Source: Ignavibacteria bacterium
Lineage (GTDB): Bacteria > Bacteroidota > Ignavibacteria > Kapaibacteriales > Kapaibacteriaceae
DNA length: 64,000 nt
Assembly: GCA_015709655.1 (NCBI GenBank)
Contig: CP054181.1
Coordinates: 299,262 to 363,261 of the forward strand
Reading direction: 5' to 3'
In this document: positions 44,470 to 54,297 of the stretch, piece after piece
How the letters are laid out: each line of letters opens with the position of its first letter
How positions within the stretch are numbered: position 1 is the stretch's first letter
Position numbers and translations under genes: made by a program
Notes under the pieces: generated by a model
Databases searched by the model: none
Told to the model about the DNA's origin: nothing
What the model saw: only the letters and a program-made list of their open reading frames with translations

Positions 44470-45812
44470 GGCGTTTCGGTTATTGCACGGATTAATCCAA
44501 GAGCAACGGAAATTGAACGAGTAACCGGATCTTCGTTTTTATAAAATACGTGACTATTTTCTACAACCATTCCGCTGGATCCCCCACCGTCTAAATTCAT
44601 TGCCTGGTATGCTCCAAGCATCTTCATAAATCGAGCCGTTTCCAGTAAGGTGGCGCCCTCCTGAGCGTTGCCGTTGCTTCCAGGTTCGATGACGGCAAAG
44701 ATCAACTCACGTCCGCTTTTATCCACACCAATGGCTGTGCGTGCCAGTTTCCGGTTAATAAAACGTTTCGATGTAACACCTTCTCGTGCTGCCTCTGGAC
44801 TTGCTTTGCCGTTTCTTACCAGTCGCGGTGTTCCACTTACGGCATTCACAAACACCTGTTTTGAATGCACGTTGGTGCTAAAGTGCACAACCGTAGTGTC
44901 ACCAACACTCCATGATGCAAGCGGGCTGAGCTTGTACACGCTATCAGACACCGTAATGATAAATCCGCTGTCAGGTACAGCAACCACGCCCGTATCCACC
45001 GCGATCAGCAGAGCAGGAACGGGTGCATTAACACAGGGAGAATGAAGGTACCGAAAAACAAGTTTCTTAGTTGCATGCTCACGATTGGTTTCTACCATCA
45101 TTTTACGCAGGTCTTCGCGCATTTGGGCAGTGTCCAGTACCTGCTCCGTACTGTCGTTCCCAAGCAATGTAGTATCAACCATTGCTTCATGCAGAGCTGA
45201 TTCTACCCAGTCATCCGGGATAAACGGAACTGACGGCCCTGCGTATAAGTTATAAAATACAATATCAAATGGTTTGAATCTGCTGTTGACGCTTGAAATT
45301 GAAAGTGTGTCTGAGCCCCTTACCAAAATTCCACGCAGTCTGAACGTGTCAATAACCATTGCATTACTTTTGTCAAAGAATGCACTTGACCACTGTTTAT
45401 ACGGAAGCATCTGCACAACCTGTCCGTCGGCAACCAGCGGTCCAATCGGTATGCTGCGTCCGCCTGACCAGAAATTGGCATTGATAGCACCAAACACCTC
45501 ACGTCCGTTCGAATCGCTGTAGCGCCTGGTTAAACTGGCAAGGGGCTCACGTCCGCTTATCCAGTCTCTGCCTTTTAGGATACACAATGCTCCTCCCTGC
45601 TCGGTCCGGTTAAACCGAAGCTCGTGAATATGCGTTGAGCGTCTGGACTTGGTTCGGTAGTGGGTGTAGCGGATGCCCGGCGCCAGCTTCTGTTCCGATA
45701 CCACCACCAGATGGCTGGGGCGACTTTTTTTGACCGGCTTACGTCCGGCAGCAGCTATTACAGAACAGCACAGCAGTACTATCAGAAATACATTTTTTAC
45801 GTTCGAGATCAT
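44466..45812 (-). CDS. Phosphodiester glycosidase family secreted protein (NAGPA domain)
   Basis: The 448-residue product has a signal segment (NVFLIVLLCCSVIAAAG). The C-terminal half carries the hallmark of the phosphodiester glycosidase family (DUF2233/NAGPA): ARTAIGVDKSGRELIFAVIE, then AYQAMNLDGGGSSGMV near residue 410. The family includes the mammalian enzyme that uncovers mannose-6-phosphate and bacterial enzymes that cleave sugar phosphodiesters. Here it would act in the periplasm or outside, perhaps on wall or surface polymers. Residues about 190-300 form an insertion between the two halves of the domain with no recognisable match. Confidence 0.85.
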   Translation of the reverse strand: MISNVKNVFLIVLLCCSVIAAAGRKPVKKSRPSHLVVVSEQKLAPGIRYTHYRTKSRRSTHIHELRFNRTEQGGALCILKGRDWISGREPLASLTRRYSDSNGREVFGAINANFWSGGRSIPIGPLVADGQVVQMLPYKQWSSAFFDKSNAMVIDTFRLRGILVRGSDTLSISSVNSRFKPFDIVFYNLYAGPSVPFIPDDWVESALHEAMVDTTLLGNDSTEQVLDTAQMREDLRKMMVETNREHATKKLVFRYLHSPCVNAPVPALLIAVDTGVVAVPDSGFIITVSDSVYKLSPLASWSVGDTTVVHFSTNVHSKQVFVNAVSGTPRLVRNGKASPEAAREGVTSKRFINRKLARTAIGVDKSGRELIFAVIEPGSNGNAQEGATLLETARFMKMLGAYQAMNLDGGGSSGMVVENSHVFYKNEDPVTRSISVALGLIRAITETP

Positions 45813-45848
45813 CGGGATACAATACCGAGAGTTTGTAGCTTTGCTTCT

Positions 45849-46625
45849 ATGAACACACTTCTTTACAATGTTACTGACGGTATAGCATATATCACGCTAA
45901 ACCGTCCCGACAAATTAAATGCACTGAACGCAGAACTGCTGAATGAATTGGAAGAACTCATTCGTCAGGTAGCCGCAGACTCAACAATTGGTGCCGTTAT
46001 TATCACCGGGAGCGGACAGAAGGCATTCGCTGCAGGTGCCGACATTGCAGAGTTACATTCGCAGACGGCTGAAACCGGTGGCCAGTTTTCGCAGCGGGGT
46101 CAGCGAGTGTTTGACATGATAGAGGCACTTCAGGTTCCCGTTATCGCTGCTGTAAACGGTTTTGCACTTGGCGGTGGTTGCGAACTCGCGATGGCATGTC
46201 ATATCCGTTTCGCGTCATCCAATGCCATGCTTGGCTTGCCGGAGATCAGTTTGGGCGTAATCCCAGGCTACGGCGGAACTCAGCGTTTAGGCAGGCTGGT
46301 AGGACCAGCCCGTGCTTTGGAGCTAATCCTGTCGTGCGAGATGGTTAATGCCTCTACTGCATTGCAATTGGGGCTTGTACAACGAGTTACCGAGCCAGAG
46401 GCACTACTCCGTGAGGCTGTAACATTTGCTCAGATGGTTGCATCAAAAGCGCCTCTGGCTGTACGGGCAGCGTTGATGGCTGTACTTGCATCAAGGGGGC
46501 TTCCGGTTGCTGACGGTCAGGCATTGGAGGCTGAGTTATTTGGTGAGCTTTGCGGAACGAATGATTTTATAGAAGGAACGGGAGCATTTCTGAACAAACG
46601 CAAGCCCTCTTTTACAGGTACCTAG
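45849..46625 (+). CDS. Enoyl-CoA hydratase
   Basis: The 258-residue crotonase-fold protein has ITLNRPDKLNALNAEL near residue 14, AFAAGADIAELH near 62, GFALGGGCELAMACHIRF near 105, and GLPEISLGVIPGYGGTQRLG near 128. Both catalytic glutamates and both oxyanion-hole segments are intact, so it should hydrate 2-enoyl-CoA in fatty acid oxidation. The frame is open from 45660, but the ATG at 45849 matches the family start. It is divergent from the phosphodiester glycosidase gene and ends directly before the Kdo transferase ATG. Confidence 0.93.
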   Translation: MNTLLYNVTDGIAYITLNRPDKLNALNAELLNELEELIRQVAADSTIGAVIITGSGQKAFAAGADIAELHSQTAETGGQFSQRGQRVFDMIEALQVPVIAAVNGFALGGGCELAMACHIRFASSNAMLGLPEISLGVIPGYGGTQRLGRLVGPARALELILSCEMVNASTALQLGLVQRVTEPEALLREAVTFAQMVASKAPLAVRAALMAVLASRGLPVADGQALEAELFGELCGTNDFIEGTGAFLNKRKPSFTGT

Positions 46626-47888
46626 ATGCCGATTTTTCTGGTTGATGTACTGTATAACACGGTGTGTATTCCGTTTGTACGGTTAGGGTTGTTCATTCTG
46701 GGCACAGTACATCCCAAATTAAAAAAACGACGGTCACTGCTTGCTGAACCAGCGTCATCAGGACTCCGTTCAATTTGGTTTCACGCCGCCTCGATGGGAG
46801 AGTTTGAGCAGCTTGCCGCAGTCATACCGCTGGTGCGAAAGCAACTCCCCCGTGTAAGAGTAGTTGTTACCCTTTGGTCGCCATCAGGGTACGATCGGGC
46901 CCGACGTCACCGGGATGTTGACGACGTGTATCTTCTGCCGGCAGATTCATCGCGGCGTATGCGACAATGGATGAGACTTCTCAGGCCCCAATGCATTATT
47001 ATAAATCGTTACGATGTATGGCGTAATATGGTGGTAGAGGCATCGCGGCAATCCGTGCCGATGCTTCTCGTTAATGCAACTATTCCATCTGCGTGGAACT
47101 CAGCAATTCTTAGGTCGTGGATAAAAGATACCTACTGCCACTTCACTCAAATCAACGCTGTAAACCAACACCATGCCGATGGTTTTGCATCTATGCTGCA
47201 GGACAGTAGTACGGAGCTTCGGGTTGTGGCCGACACGCGGACCGACGTCGTGCTGGAGCGCGCAGAGCATCCTGTCGGGATTCAATTTCTGGATAAGGAG
47301 TGGTCGGGGATTACGCTGATTGCAGGCAGTACATGGTCAGCCGACGAAGATCTCCTGCTAAGTGCACTAGACACACTCGGTAGCCGCAGACCTGACTGGA
47401 CATCCAGCCTTCGGCTGATTCTGGTTCCCCACGAGCCAACGCCAAATGCCGTGAAACGCTTGTGTCAGCGGTTTAATGCCGTCCCCTTATCGGCTGTCAC
47501 CGATAACAGCAGGTCCGCCATTGTGGTTGACTCGGTTGGTATGTTGCTTGGTTTATATGCAATAGCTGATGCTGCCTTCGTGGGCGGAGGCTTCGGAGCC
47601 GGCGTACATAGCGTAACCGAGCCTGCAGCGTTTGGCGTGCCTATCGCATGCGGCCCTAATATCAGCAGGTCTGCCGACGCCGTACAGTTTCACACCATGG
47701 GCCTACTGCGCGTAACAGAAACGCCAGGTGCGTTAGTCGAATGGCTAACCGATGTATTCGATCAATGCAGCTACCGGGAGACAATCGGTGCCCGATTACG
47801 ACATCAGTTGGAACAACGGCGGGGGTCTGCGATGACTACCGCACAACAGATAGTATCGCTCTGCGGATTTGGCCGCCAGACTGGCTGA
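46626..47888 (+). CDS. waaA: 3-deoxy-D-manno-octulosonic acid (Kdo) transferase
   Basis: The 420-residue GT30 enzyme adds Kdo to lipid IVA during lipopolysaccharide synthesis at the inner membrane. A membrane-anchoring N-terminal helix precedes WFHAASMGEFEQL near residue 52, where the Glu is the catalytic base. VTLWSPSGYDRAR follows, then INRYDVWRN near residue 123, at the place of the EIWPN or KYEFW motif of other members. AGSTWSADEDLLL near 237 and GGGFGAGVHSVTEPAAFGVP near 319 close the set. It starts immediately after the hydratase stop. The last 53 bases overlap the 3' end of the convergent gene at 47836. Confidence 0.92.
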   Translation: MPIFLVDVLYNTVCIPFVRLGLFILGTVHPKLKKRRSLLAEPASSGLRSIWFHAASMGEFEQLAAVIPLVRKQLPRVRVVVTLWSPSGYDRARRHRDVDDVYLLPADSSRRMRQWMRLLRPQCIIINRYDVWRNMVVEASRQSVPMLLVNATIPSAWNSAILRSWIKDTYCHFTQINAVNQHHADGFASMLQDSSTELRVVADTRTDVVLERAEHPVGIQFLDKEWSGITLIAGSTWSADEDLLLSALDTLGSRRPDWTSSLRLILVPHEPTPNAVKRLCQRFNAVPLSAVTDNSRSAIVVDSVGMLLGLYAIADAAFVGGGFGAGVHSVTEPAAFGVPIACGPNISRSADAVQFHTMGLLRVTETPGALVEWLTDVFDQCSYRETIGARLRHQLEQRRGSAMTTAQQIVSLCGFGRQTG

Positions 47889-49350
47889 TAACAACATAGT
47901 GTCCGGCCGGTAAACCGGAGATATTGATATCGCCATCACTGTTTATGACCGAACGAAGCACAAGCGTCCCAACATAGCTGAATATTGATACTATTTGTTC
48001 GGTTTTTATTGGGGATGCAATGTGAAGCAAGGTTCCGGCAGGATTGGGACTGATCCGGAGGTCAGAGTTATTCCACGTGTCCTGCACAGAGGATGTTTGT
48101 GGTGGTGTAAGCTTGACAATAAATTGTTTTACATCATCGCTTGTAATAAAAACAGAGCCGTCTGCTGCCAGAGCAAGCCCTACGGGGCGTGCCCAGCGAC
48201 TATCGGATTTTGTAGAGTCAAGAATAAAGTTGGTGCAGAAATCCTGTACGCTATTGGCAACCGTATCGGCATCGCCGTCAAACGTCAGAAAAACCACCTT
48301 CGTACCGCTAACCGGAGTGCGGTTCCACGAACCGCGGAGTGCTACAAAGAGTCCGTTACGATAATTCTCAGGCATCCCGTCATGAGCAAACTGCATTTGC
48401 ATAGGAGCAGAGTGAGCCGTAATCAGGGCTGCTGCCTTCACCATTGAGGCAACGGCGGCAGAATCGTTTGCCGTAACCGGCAGGATATCTTTATAGGCTG
48501 AATGTGTTAAATCCATCCAGTTATGATCGTGATAAGCAAATGGATACCCGTAAAAACCGCCATCGCGAACGATATCGATAAATTCCGGCGGAATATTATT
48601 CCCCTGTTGGTCACTCCCATTATTATTAGCCCACACCGTTCCTGTTCGGGGATGCAAGGTAAGGCCTACAGCATTGCGTACACCGGTGGCTATTACTTTC
48701 CGACCTGACCCGTCCCAGTTATACCGTTCGATCAGTGCCCGGTCTGCTTCCCTATCGGCATTACCGCGTGAGCCTACGCTTAAGTAGAGATAATAATTGT
48801 TAGTATCGGCAACAACGGTCCGGGTTTTATGATTTCCGCCCAGCTGATTAGGCTGTTGGGTTTTATCAACAATCACTGTGCTTTTATCAAAAACATAGCC
48901 TGTGGCTTTGGAACGCCAATACTTGGTTATTCCTGATTCGCTTCCTGCAAAAAGAGTGTCACGGTAGAATGTTATCGAAGAGGTACTGCCGGGAACCTTT
49001 GTGGCAACGATGCACGTATCGGCAAGGCCGTCGCGATCCAGGTCAGGAAAAGCCAGCACCGTACTGCCCGACATATTGGCTACATACAGCACCGAGTCGG
49101 GTCCCCAGGCAAGGAACCGTGGTTTTTTAAGCTCCTGTCCGGCATAAAAGATACGCGCCGTCCACCCTGGCGGAACAAACAGGTCATGCGTACCTGCAAC
49201 AAGGCCGAGTCGGGCGAATCGTGGGCTCACATCAACCGACACCCTAACCAGGTTGCCAGGGATTTCAGGTGTCCAGCTAATCTGCTGAGCCGTTAGCTGC
49301 GTGGAGGCCAATGCCAGACAAAGCAACGCAACTGCTGATACCATTCTCAT
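47836..49350 (-). CDS. Secreted sorbosone/glucose dehydrogenase-like beta-propeller with T9SS domain
   Basis: The 504-residue product has a signal peptide (SAVALLCLALASTQLTAQ). A six-bladed beta-propeller of the PQQ-type sugar dehydrogenase/sorbosone dehydrogenase family covers about residues 45-410: FLAWGPDSVLYVANM, YLYLSVGSRGNADRE, GVRNAVGLTLHPRTGTVWAN, GFYGYPFAYHDHN, LFVALRGSWNR and VGLALAADGSVFITSD. A T9SS sorting domain follows (LRISPNPAGTLLHIASPI to the end). It is probably exported to the surface and may oxidise sugars, but PQQ dependence cannot be shown from this sequence. It is convergent with waaA, with a 53-base coding overlap. Confidence 0.85.
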   Translation of the reverse strand: MRMVSAVALLCLALASTQLTAQQISWTPEIPGNLVRVSVDVSPRFARLGLVAGTHDLFVPPGWTARIFYAGQELKKPRFLAWGPDSVLYVANMSGSTVLAFPDLDRDGLADTCIVATKVPGSTSSITFYRDTLFAGSESGITKYWRSKATGYVFDKSTVIVDKTQQPNQLGGNHKTRTVVADTNNYYLYLSVGSRGNADREADRALIERYNWDGSGRKVIATGVRNAVGLTLHPRTGTVWANNNGSDQQGNNIPPEFIDIVRDGGFYGYPFAYHDHNWMDLTHSAYKDILPVTANDSAAVASMVKAAALITAHSAPMQMQFAHDGMPENYRNGLFVALRGSWNRTPVSGTKVVFLTFDGDADTVANSVQDFCTNFILDSTKSDSRWARPVGLALAADGSVFITSDDVKQFIVKLTPPQTSSVQDTWNNSDLRISPNPAGTLLHIASPIKTEQIVSIFSYVGTLVLRSVINSDGDINISGLPAGHYVVISQSGGQIRRAILSVVR

Positions 49351-49418
49351 ACATGCAAATTAGCATATCGCACCTTGTGTTTACAAGGTGTATCGTGCGG
49401 TATCGGCCTATCTGCCCA

Positions 49419-49461
49419 TTAAAGAAAAGCCCCCTTCCATCATAGAAATGGAAAGGGGCTT
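49419..49461 (-). terminator. Rho-independent terminator built from an inverted motif pair
   Basis: Positions 49427-49440 and 49448-49461 form a hairpin: on the minus strand AAGCCCCTTTCCAT pairs with ATGGAAGGGGGCTT (one bulged base on each side), and a TTCTTTAA tract follows. It lies 23 bases after the stop of the giant gene at 49484 and would end its transcript. Both arms contain the dispersed AAGGGG(G)CTT motif. Confidence 0.8.
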
Positions 49462-49483
49462 GGTTTTCGAGTTGTATGCTTAT

Positions 49484-52400
49484 TTACCGCACTACAGTCA
49501 GCACTTGGTCATCGCTGATATATGGTCCGGAAATCACACGATAGAAGTATGTGCCGGCGGGAAGTGCCGTAACATCAAGTGTGAGTTCATATTCACCGGC
49601 GGCAAGATTTTCGTTTACAAGATCCATAACATGGACACCTGACGCATTATAGAGAGCGATGCGTGTGGCACCCGGCAAGCCAATCGAGTAGTTAATGACT
49701 GCCGAACCGCTAACTGGGTTGGGGGCAATCGGTTTGATTGAGAAGCGTGCCGATGACAGTTGTACCAGACGCAGGTTCTTGGCGCAGTCTTGCAGAACTT
49801 CCAACTTACCCGGTTCATCGTGGAAGAGCACATACTGATCACTCTTGCCAACGCCATCTGAGTTGTTGAAGTCTACAGGATAGGTGTAAATGTTAATTGG
49901 CGAGATAAACGGATTTGCCGGATCTGCGCTCTTACCAAGGTACGAGTCAAAGGTAAGCTTGAAGAGTGGTCCGCCGGCGCTTGTAATCGGCTGAGCCGTT
50001 TCGATATCCAGCTCAATCATATTGGGCAGAACCTGGGTTGCGGTAAGGACTCGGCCACCCTGCAGTTGCGTACCATCGGTAATGATTGCATTCAGGCGCG
50101 GACGAACGATGTTGGCATCGTAGGAAATCCTGATGCGCAGTTCAGTAAGGTTTGCAACATCAAGGGCTTCCGGTACGGCTTTCAGTTCGATCGGAATATC
50201 AATTGATTTTGCTACTGATACCTGGTACGTAGTGCCAACAAAGTTTGTTGTTTCAAGGAACAGACCATCACCTGTTAATGTGGCAACCTGTTTCTTACCA
50301 TTAACGGCATCCGTGATTTCAACGTCAGTCGAGAACGCATTTCCGCGCAGTTTCAGACCTTGGCTTTGTGCCTTTGGTGACTGCAGGTACGACGGATCTT
50401 GACCATTGCGCAGCTTGGTGATGTAATCAGGGATAAAGGTAACATGAACAGTTCCGGTAACACCCGGAGGTACATCAATATATTGCTCGGCAACCGTAAA
50501 GCGTGAGCCATCAAGACCGGAAGGCGTAGCAATGTTAAAGCGACGTGTTGTTGCTTCGGTATGGCGAATTGTAATCGTCATGTCTTTAGCGTTAAACACA
50601 TACTGTTCGGCATTGCTGCCTTGTACGGTAAAGTCGCCTCCGGCAACTACAGCCGTGAGTTTGTAGGACGGAGTATATGGAGCTGCTCCATCAGTCATAT
50701 CTGACGGTTGTGTGAGAACTTCGTAGTTGGTCGTAAACGTTCCTGCCAGTGCCGGGTTAAAGCTAACGGTAATGTCGCGTGTTTCACCCGGCTGAAGGAT
50801 GAACGGTGTTGCTGGTGTTGGACCGTAGTCAACCACGAATCCAGCTGCTGGGTCAAGAAGACGAATACCGGTGATGGTAACGGCATGTGTACCCTTTGTA
50901 TCGCCCGATGTTGGGTTGGTTACATCCTGATAGTTCTCATTTACCAGCGTAATTGTTGCGGTAGCCACCGGATCGCCGGCCTGGAACGAACCGTAGTCAT
51001 GATCGGCACCCTTTACGTGTGGCTGCCATGCAATTCCATTCAGTGCTACTTCATACTTGCTGTTACTGCTGCTATTGGGGAATACCAGGGTTGCAGCGTA
51101 ATTGTTGCGTTCGGCACCACGGTTTGCCTGTTCGGTTGGAACAAATGCAATCGTGATATAGCGTTCTTTCTGATTTTGGTTTGATCCAATCAACTGAATC
51201 GGGAAGCCACCCGTATTACCGTTGTCAACGATCTTGAACGATGCAGCATCCGGACCTTCGATATACGGTTGATCAAACGTTACGGCTTGTGAGCCTGCGT
51301 TCGAGAAGGAAACTTCCTGAGTGTACTGAGTGATTCCCTGGTTGCTCTGTACATTATCCAGAACACGAACATTCCAAGGCGTTGCTGTTGCATAAATATC
51401 AGTTGTTACGCCATTACCTTTGAGAACTGCAATCGAGTCAACAACCAGGGCGTTCGAGAAGAACGGTACGTCAAGGGTGTGCTGACTGACGGCATCACCT
51501 TGTGGCGAATAGGTAACATTAAACGCATACCGCTGACCCGTTGTCAGTGTGAGTGGGAAGACCGATTTGAGCGGAGCGCCTTGCTTTGTTTCAAAGTTGA
51601 AGAAGTGGTTCTGGCTGGCGACCAGGGCTTCATCGTAGCCTGTGATAATCAGATCAACCTTACCACCGTTAATAATTTCAACTTCCTTCGGAATACCCGG
51701 ATGGCTTGACGGAACGTTAACCCATGTTTGGTCGGTAACAAAAATCGTAGGTTCATCACCACGAACACGTAGCTCTGTAGCTGGAGCCTCGTAGCATTCA
51801 AGTTTAACCAGCAAGGTGTCCAGTTTTTCTCGGGTATCCGTTATGGTGGCACAAATGTTAACCACTTGTTCGCCGCCTGGCGGAATCACAAACGATTTTG
51901 GTGAAATGCTGTAAACGCCCGGGAAGTACTTTGTCCGCAGATCAACAACCGTGAGCGGAGCATCCAGTCTGAGGTTACGAATTGTAACATCTTTGCATGC
52001 AGGGGTATTGAACGGTATCGTCCCGAAGTCAATTTTCTTTGGTGAGAAGTCAAACTTGTCAGATACATAGGTATAGGTTTTTTCTACGTATTTACCAGAG
52101 CGGGAAACAACGCGAACCGTACCGGAAGCATCCTTTGTTTTATCAATAACCTTAAGTGTGAATTTAACTTCTTTATCGCCGGAAGAAAATTCTGGGTCTT
52201 CAATGAATTCATAGTTCACTAGGTTATCAGCATACACGGCAAAAATCGAACCGCAGGTGATACCTTCAGGAAGGATTTTTCCTACACCATCAACATCACC
52301 GCAGAGGAGCTTTTCGGTTACTGCAAGTGAATCGTCGCAGGCAATGGCCAGGTCAACAGTGATCGGTGTGCCATATGCACGACCTTGCTCTAAACCGTCA

Positions 52401-53938
52401 AGTGAGCCATAGGTCCATGCAGCCCATTTAACATTGTCATTAACACTTTCAACAACGTGATCACCGACGGCAATCGGGGTACGGATATAGGAGTATTCGG
52501 TTCCCTGGAGCGGACGCATTGCACCGCCGAAAGCCGAAGCCAGAGCGCGCCCGTCAACTTTAATATTGCCAAGATCGGTTGTTTTAAACACGATGTTAAA
52601 GAAGTTATCCATTCCTTCAGGAGAAGAGAACACGCCGTAGTTGGCCCAGCGGTCAACTGACGGAATGTACTGCAACATGGGCATACCGCTTTCTACAGTC
52701 GGGTGACCCTGTGTGGCATCACCTTTTTGCTGAATCGCAGGTGGAAGTACTTTAGCGTACGACTTTCCATACTGTCCCATCAGGATCGGCTTATCACTTT
52801 CCCAATAGGTTGCAACTTCAAGTGCGGTTTCCAGACGGGTTTCACCACGGTTTATCAGCCATTTCTTCATCAGTCCGGAACCATCCTGGCGCATTGCAGA
52901 AATTGTGGTTCCATCTTCAAGTGCAATCACGCGGATAACATCACCACGGTCATCATCAATCCCGATATCAGATGCAGCCTTGCCGGTTACACGGGTCGAG
53001 GTGTACATACAGGGGATTGTAACAAACTTCGTCCCTGCCATTTCAAACGGCAGCATGGCATCATGTACGTTGTTCCGCACAAAGTGTGCTTCGGTTGCAT
53101 ACATACCGGTTGGCGGTAATACGTCAGGATAACGCATAATTGCTACCTTGGTGTGACCCGAGATAACACCTACCGGACGGGTTGCACGAATCCAGGTTCC
53201 ACTGAGGTCTGACTTAAATTCCTTGGTAAGTTCAGGAACAACACGTGCTTTAATCAAATATGTATCACCACGGTTTAAAACTATCTGTTGTGATGAGTTT
53301 GCCGGAACCGATGGGGTTTCCATGCCACCTTCGGTATCCCAGGTGGGCGTATAATTTACAATTGTGTTGTCGTATGCGGCAATAACCAGAATCTGGCTTG
53401 GACGCATCTTTTCATAACCGGTTGCATACTTGTCCTGATAGAAGTTCATGGTGTAATAATTCTTACCCCATGCTTCAATCGGCAGATGACGGGCTAATTC
53501 ACCGTTACCGTTCCAGGCCTGGTATGTATATACCGAAATCGGCTTGTCACCAACCACCTGAATACCGTATCCGGTCCGCATCTCACTCTGTTCACTCATC
53601 AGTGATATCGGAATCGAAAGCTTGTACACTTCGTTCGGCTTAAGCGTAATTGTACGCTGTATCCGAACCGCAGAATTAATTTCCGACGGAGTGGAAACAG
53701 TGACCGTTGCCTTCACCTTGGATGAAATATACAGAAGCATAGGCGTTGGTGTTGGTTTCTCAGATGGACTGGCCCATACCTGAGGGAATGCCACCATGTA
53801 ACGCCTGCCTTCTACCAGCCCCATCGTCCCCTTGGTTTCCTTCACTTGATCTTGTACCTGGGCTGCCACCTGGAGTCCGGCGGTTGTAGCAATAAGGGCA
53901 ATCAGAAATACCCGTATTGTGATTACAAAAAATTTCAT
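49484..53938 (-). CDS. Giant IgGFc-binding-type surface protein with anchor-D and cohesin-like domains, T9SS signal
   Basis: The 1484-residue protein has a signal peptide (FFVITIRVFLIALIATTAGL, cleavage near VAAQ). An IgGFc-binding-type N-terminal domain spans about residues 40-510 (YMVAFPQVWAS, ISVYTYQAWNGNGELARHLP, and paired Cys in the VTIPCMY region). Choice-of-anchor-D-like beta sandwiches fill about 630-1130 (FDFSPKKIDFGTIPFNT, GFVVDYGPTPATPFILQPGE). A cohesin-like module with LTELRIRISYDANIVRPRLN lies near 1260-1400, and a T9SS sorting domain ends the protein (IAPNPVSGSAVINYSI). It is probably displayed on or released from the surface as an adhesin or matrix protein. It is a paralogue of the gene at 58113. 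The ATG has a GGAG site ten bases upstream, and a terminator follows the stop. Confidence 0.85.
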   Translation of the reverse strand: MKFFVITIRVFLIALIATTAGLQVAAQVQDQVKETKGTMGLVEGRRYMVAFPQVWASPSEKPTPTPMLLYISSKVKATVTVSTPSEINSAVRIQRTITLKPNEVYKLSIPISLMSEQSEMRTGYGIQVVGDKPISVYTYQAWNGNGELARHLPIEAWGKNYYTMNFYQDKYATGYEKMRPSQILVIAAYDNTIVNYTPTWDTEGGMETPSVPANSSQQIVLNRGDTYLIKARVVPELTKEFKSDLSGTWIRATRPVGVISGHTKVAIMRYPDVLPPTGMYATEAHFVRNNVHDAMLPFEMAGTKFVTIPCMYTSTRVTGKAASDIGIDDDRGDVIRVIALEDGTTISAMRQDGSGLMKKWLINRGETRLETALEVATYWESDKPILMGQYGKSYAKVLPPAIQQKGDATQGHPTVESGMPMLQYIPSVDRWANYGVFSSPEGMDNFFNIVFKTTDLGNIKVDGRALASAFGGAMRPLQGTEYSYIRTPIAVGDHVVESVNDNVKWAAWTYGSLDGLEQGRAYGTPITVDLAIACDDSLAVTEKLLCGDVDGVGKILPEGITCGSIFAVYADNLVNYEFIEDPEFSSGDKEVKFTLKVIDKTKDASGTVRVVSRSGKYVEKTYTYVSDKFDFSPKKIDFGTIPFNTPACKDVTIRNLRLDAPLTVVDLRTKYFPGVYSISPKSFVIPPGGEQVVNICATITDTREKLDTLLVKLECYEAPATELRVRGDEPTIFVTDQTWVNVPSSHPGIPKEVEIINGGKVDLIITGYDEALVASQNHFFNFETKQGAPLKSVFPLTLTTGQRYAFNVTYSPQGDAVSQHTLDVPFFSNALVVDSIAVLKGNGVTTDIYATATPWNVRVLDNVQSNQGITQYTQEVSFSNAGSQAVTFDQPYIEGPDAASFKIVDNGNTGGFPIQLIGSNQNQKERYITIAFVPTEQANRGAERNNYAATLVFPNSSSNSKYEVALNGIAWQPHVKGADHDYGSFQAGDPVATATITLVNENYQDVTNPTSGDTKGTHAVTITGIRLLDPAAGFVVDYGPTPATPFILQPGETRDITVSFNPALAGTFTTNYEVLTQPSDMTDGAAPYTPSYKLTAVVAGGDFTVQGSNAEQYVFNAKDMTITIRHTEATTRRFNIATPSGLDGSRFTVAEQYIDVPPGVTGTVHVTFIPDYITKLRNGQDPSYLQSPKAQSQGLKLRGNAFSTDVEITDAVNGKKQVATLTGDGLFLETTNFVGTTYQVSVAKSIDIPIELKAVPEALDVANLTELRIRISYDANIVRPRLNAIITDGTQLQGGRVLTATQVLPNMIELDIETAQPITSAGGPLFKLTFDSYLGKSADPANPFISPINIYTYPVDFNNSDGVGKSDQYVLFHDEPGKLEVLQDCAKNLRLVQLSSARFSIKPIAPNPVSGSAVINYSIGLPGATRIALYNASGVHVMDLVNENLAAGEYELTLDVTALPAGTYFYRVISGPYISDDQVLTVVR

Positions 53939-54297
53939 GGATGTTTCTCCACGTATTGTGAAAATGAAGATGTTTATTACTTTGTTTACAACCTGTATTA
54001 CACTCGTTTGTAATCCAGTTATTAATATACACGAAAAATGCTTACGTACACATTTTTCAAGTACTTGTTGAAAATTCTATTTAGCTCGGTTGCCGTTGTT
54101 TCACTTTATTCCCCCAACAAAATACTGGATAACTTAATCATTGTTTTTTACTTCCTGTACCCTATTTAACTTTAACTACGGTAAAGGTATTCGGTTACAG
54201 TTTTTTTGAAAAAAGTTGTTTTTTTTTCTCATACCTGTGGACCTTGTTACACAACCTGAGCAAGAGTACCACTCTCCTGACAGCCGGAAGACCTGCG
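53939..54297 (-). promoter_or_regulatory. A+T-rich leader of the giant gene (duplicated)
   Basis: This 359-base stretch has no gene. It is matched closely by 55584-55931. Conserved parts include the CAAGTACTTG palindrome at 54058-54067 inside a larger TTTTCAA/TTGAAAA dyad, the CCCCCAACAAAATA segment near 54112, and GTAAAGGTAT...GTTACAG at 54181-54200. The last reads CTGTAACC on the minus strand, as upstream of the sigma gene. Runs of T (54201-54238) are less conserved. It presumably holds the promoter of the 49484 gene; I cannot place the boxes. Confidence 0.55.

Noticed and set aside
54201..54240. T-rich runs as a terminator for the HIT-rsmA remnant
   Set aside because: On the minus strand these are A-runs, no stable G+C-rich stem precedes them, and a weak AGAGT/ACTCT repeat nearby is not followed by Ts.
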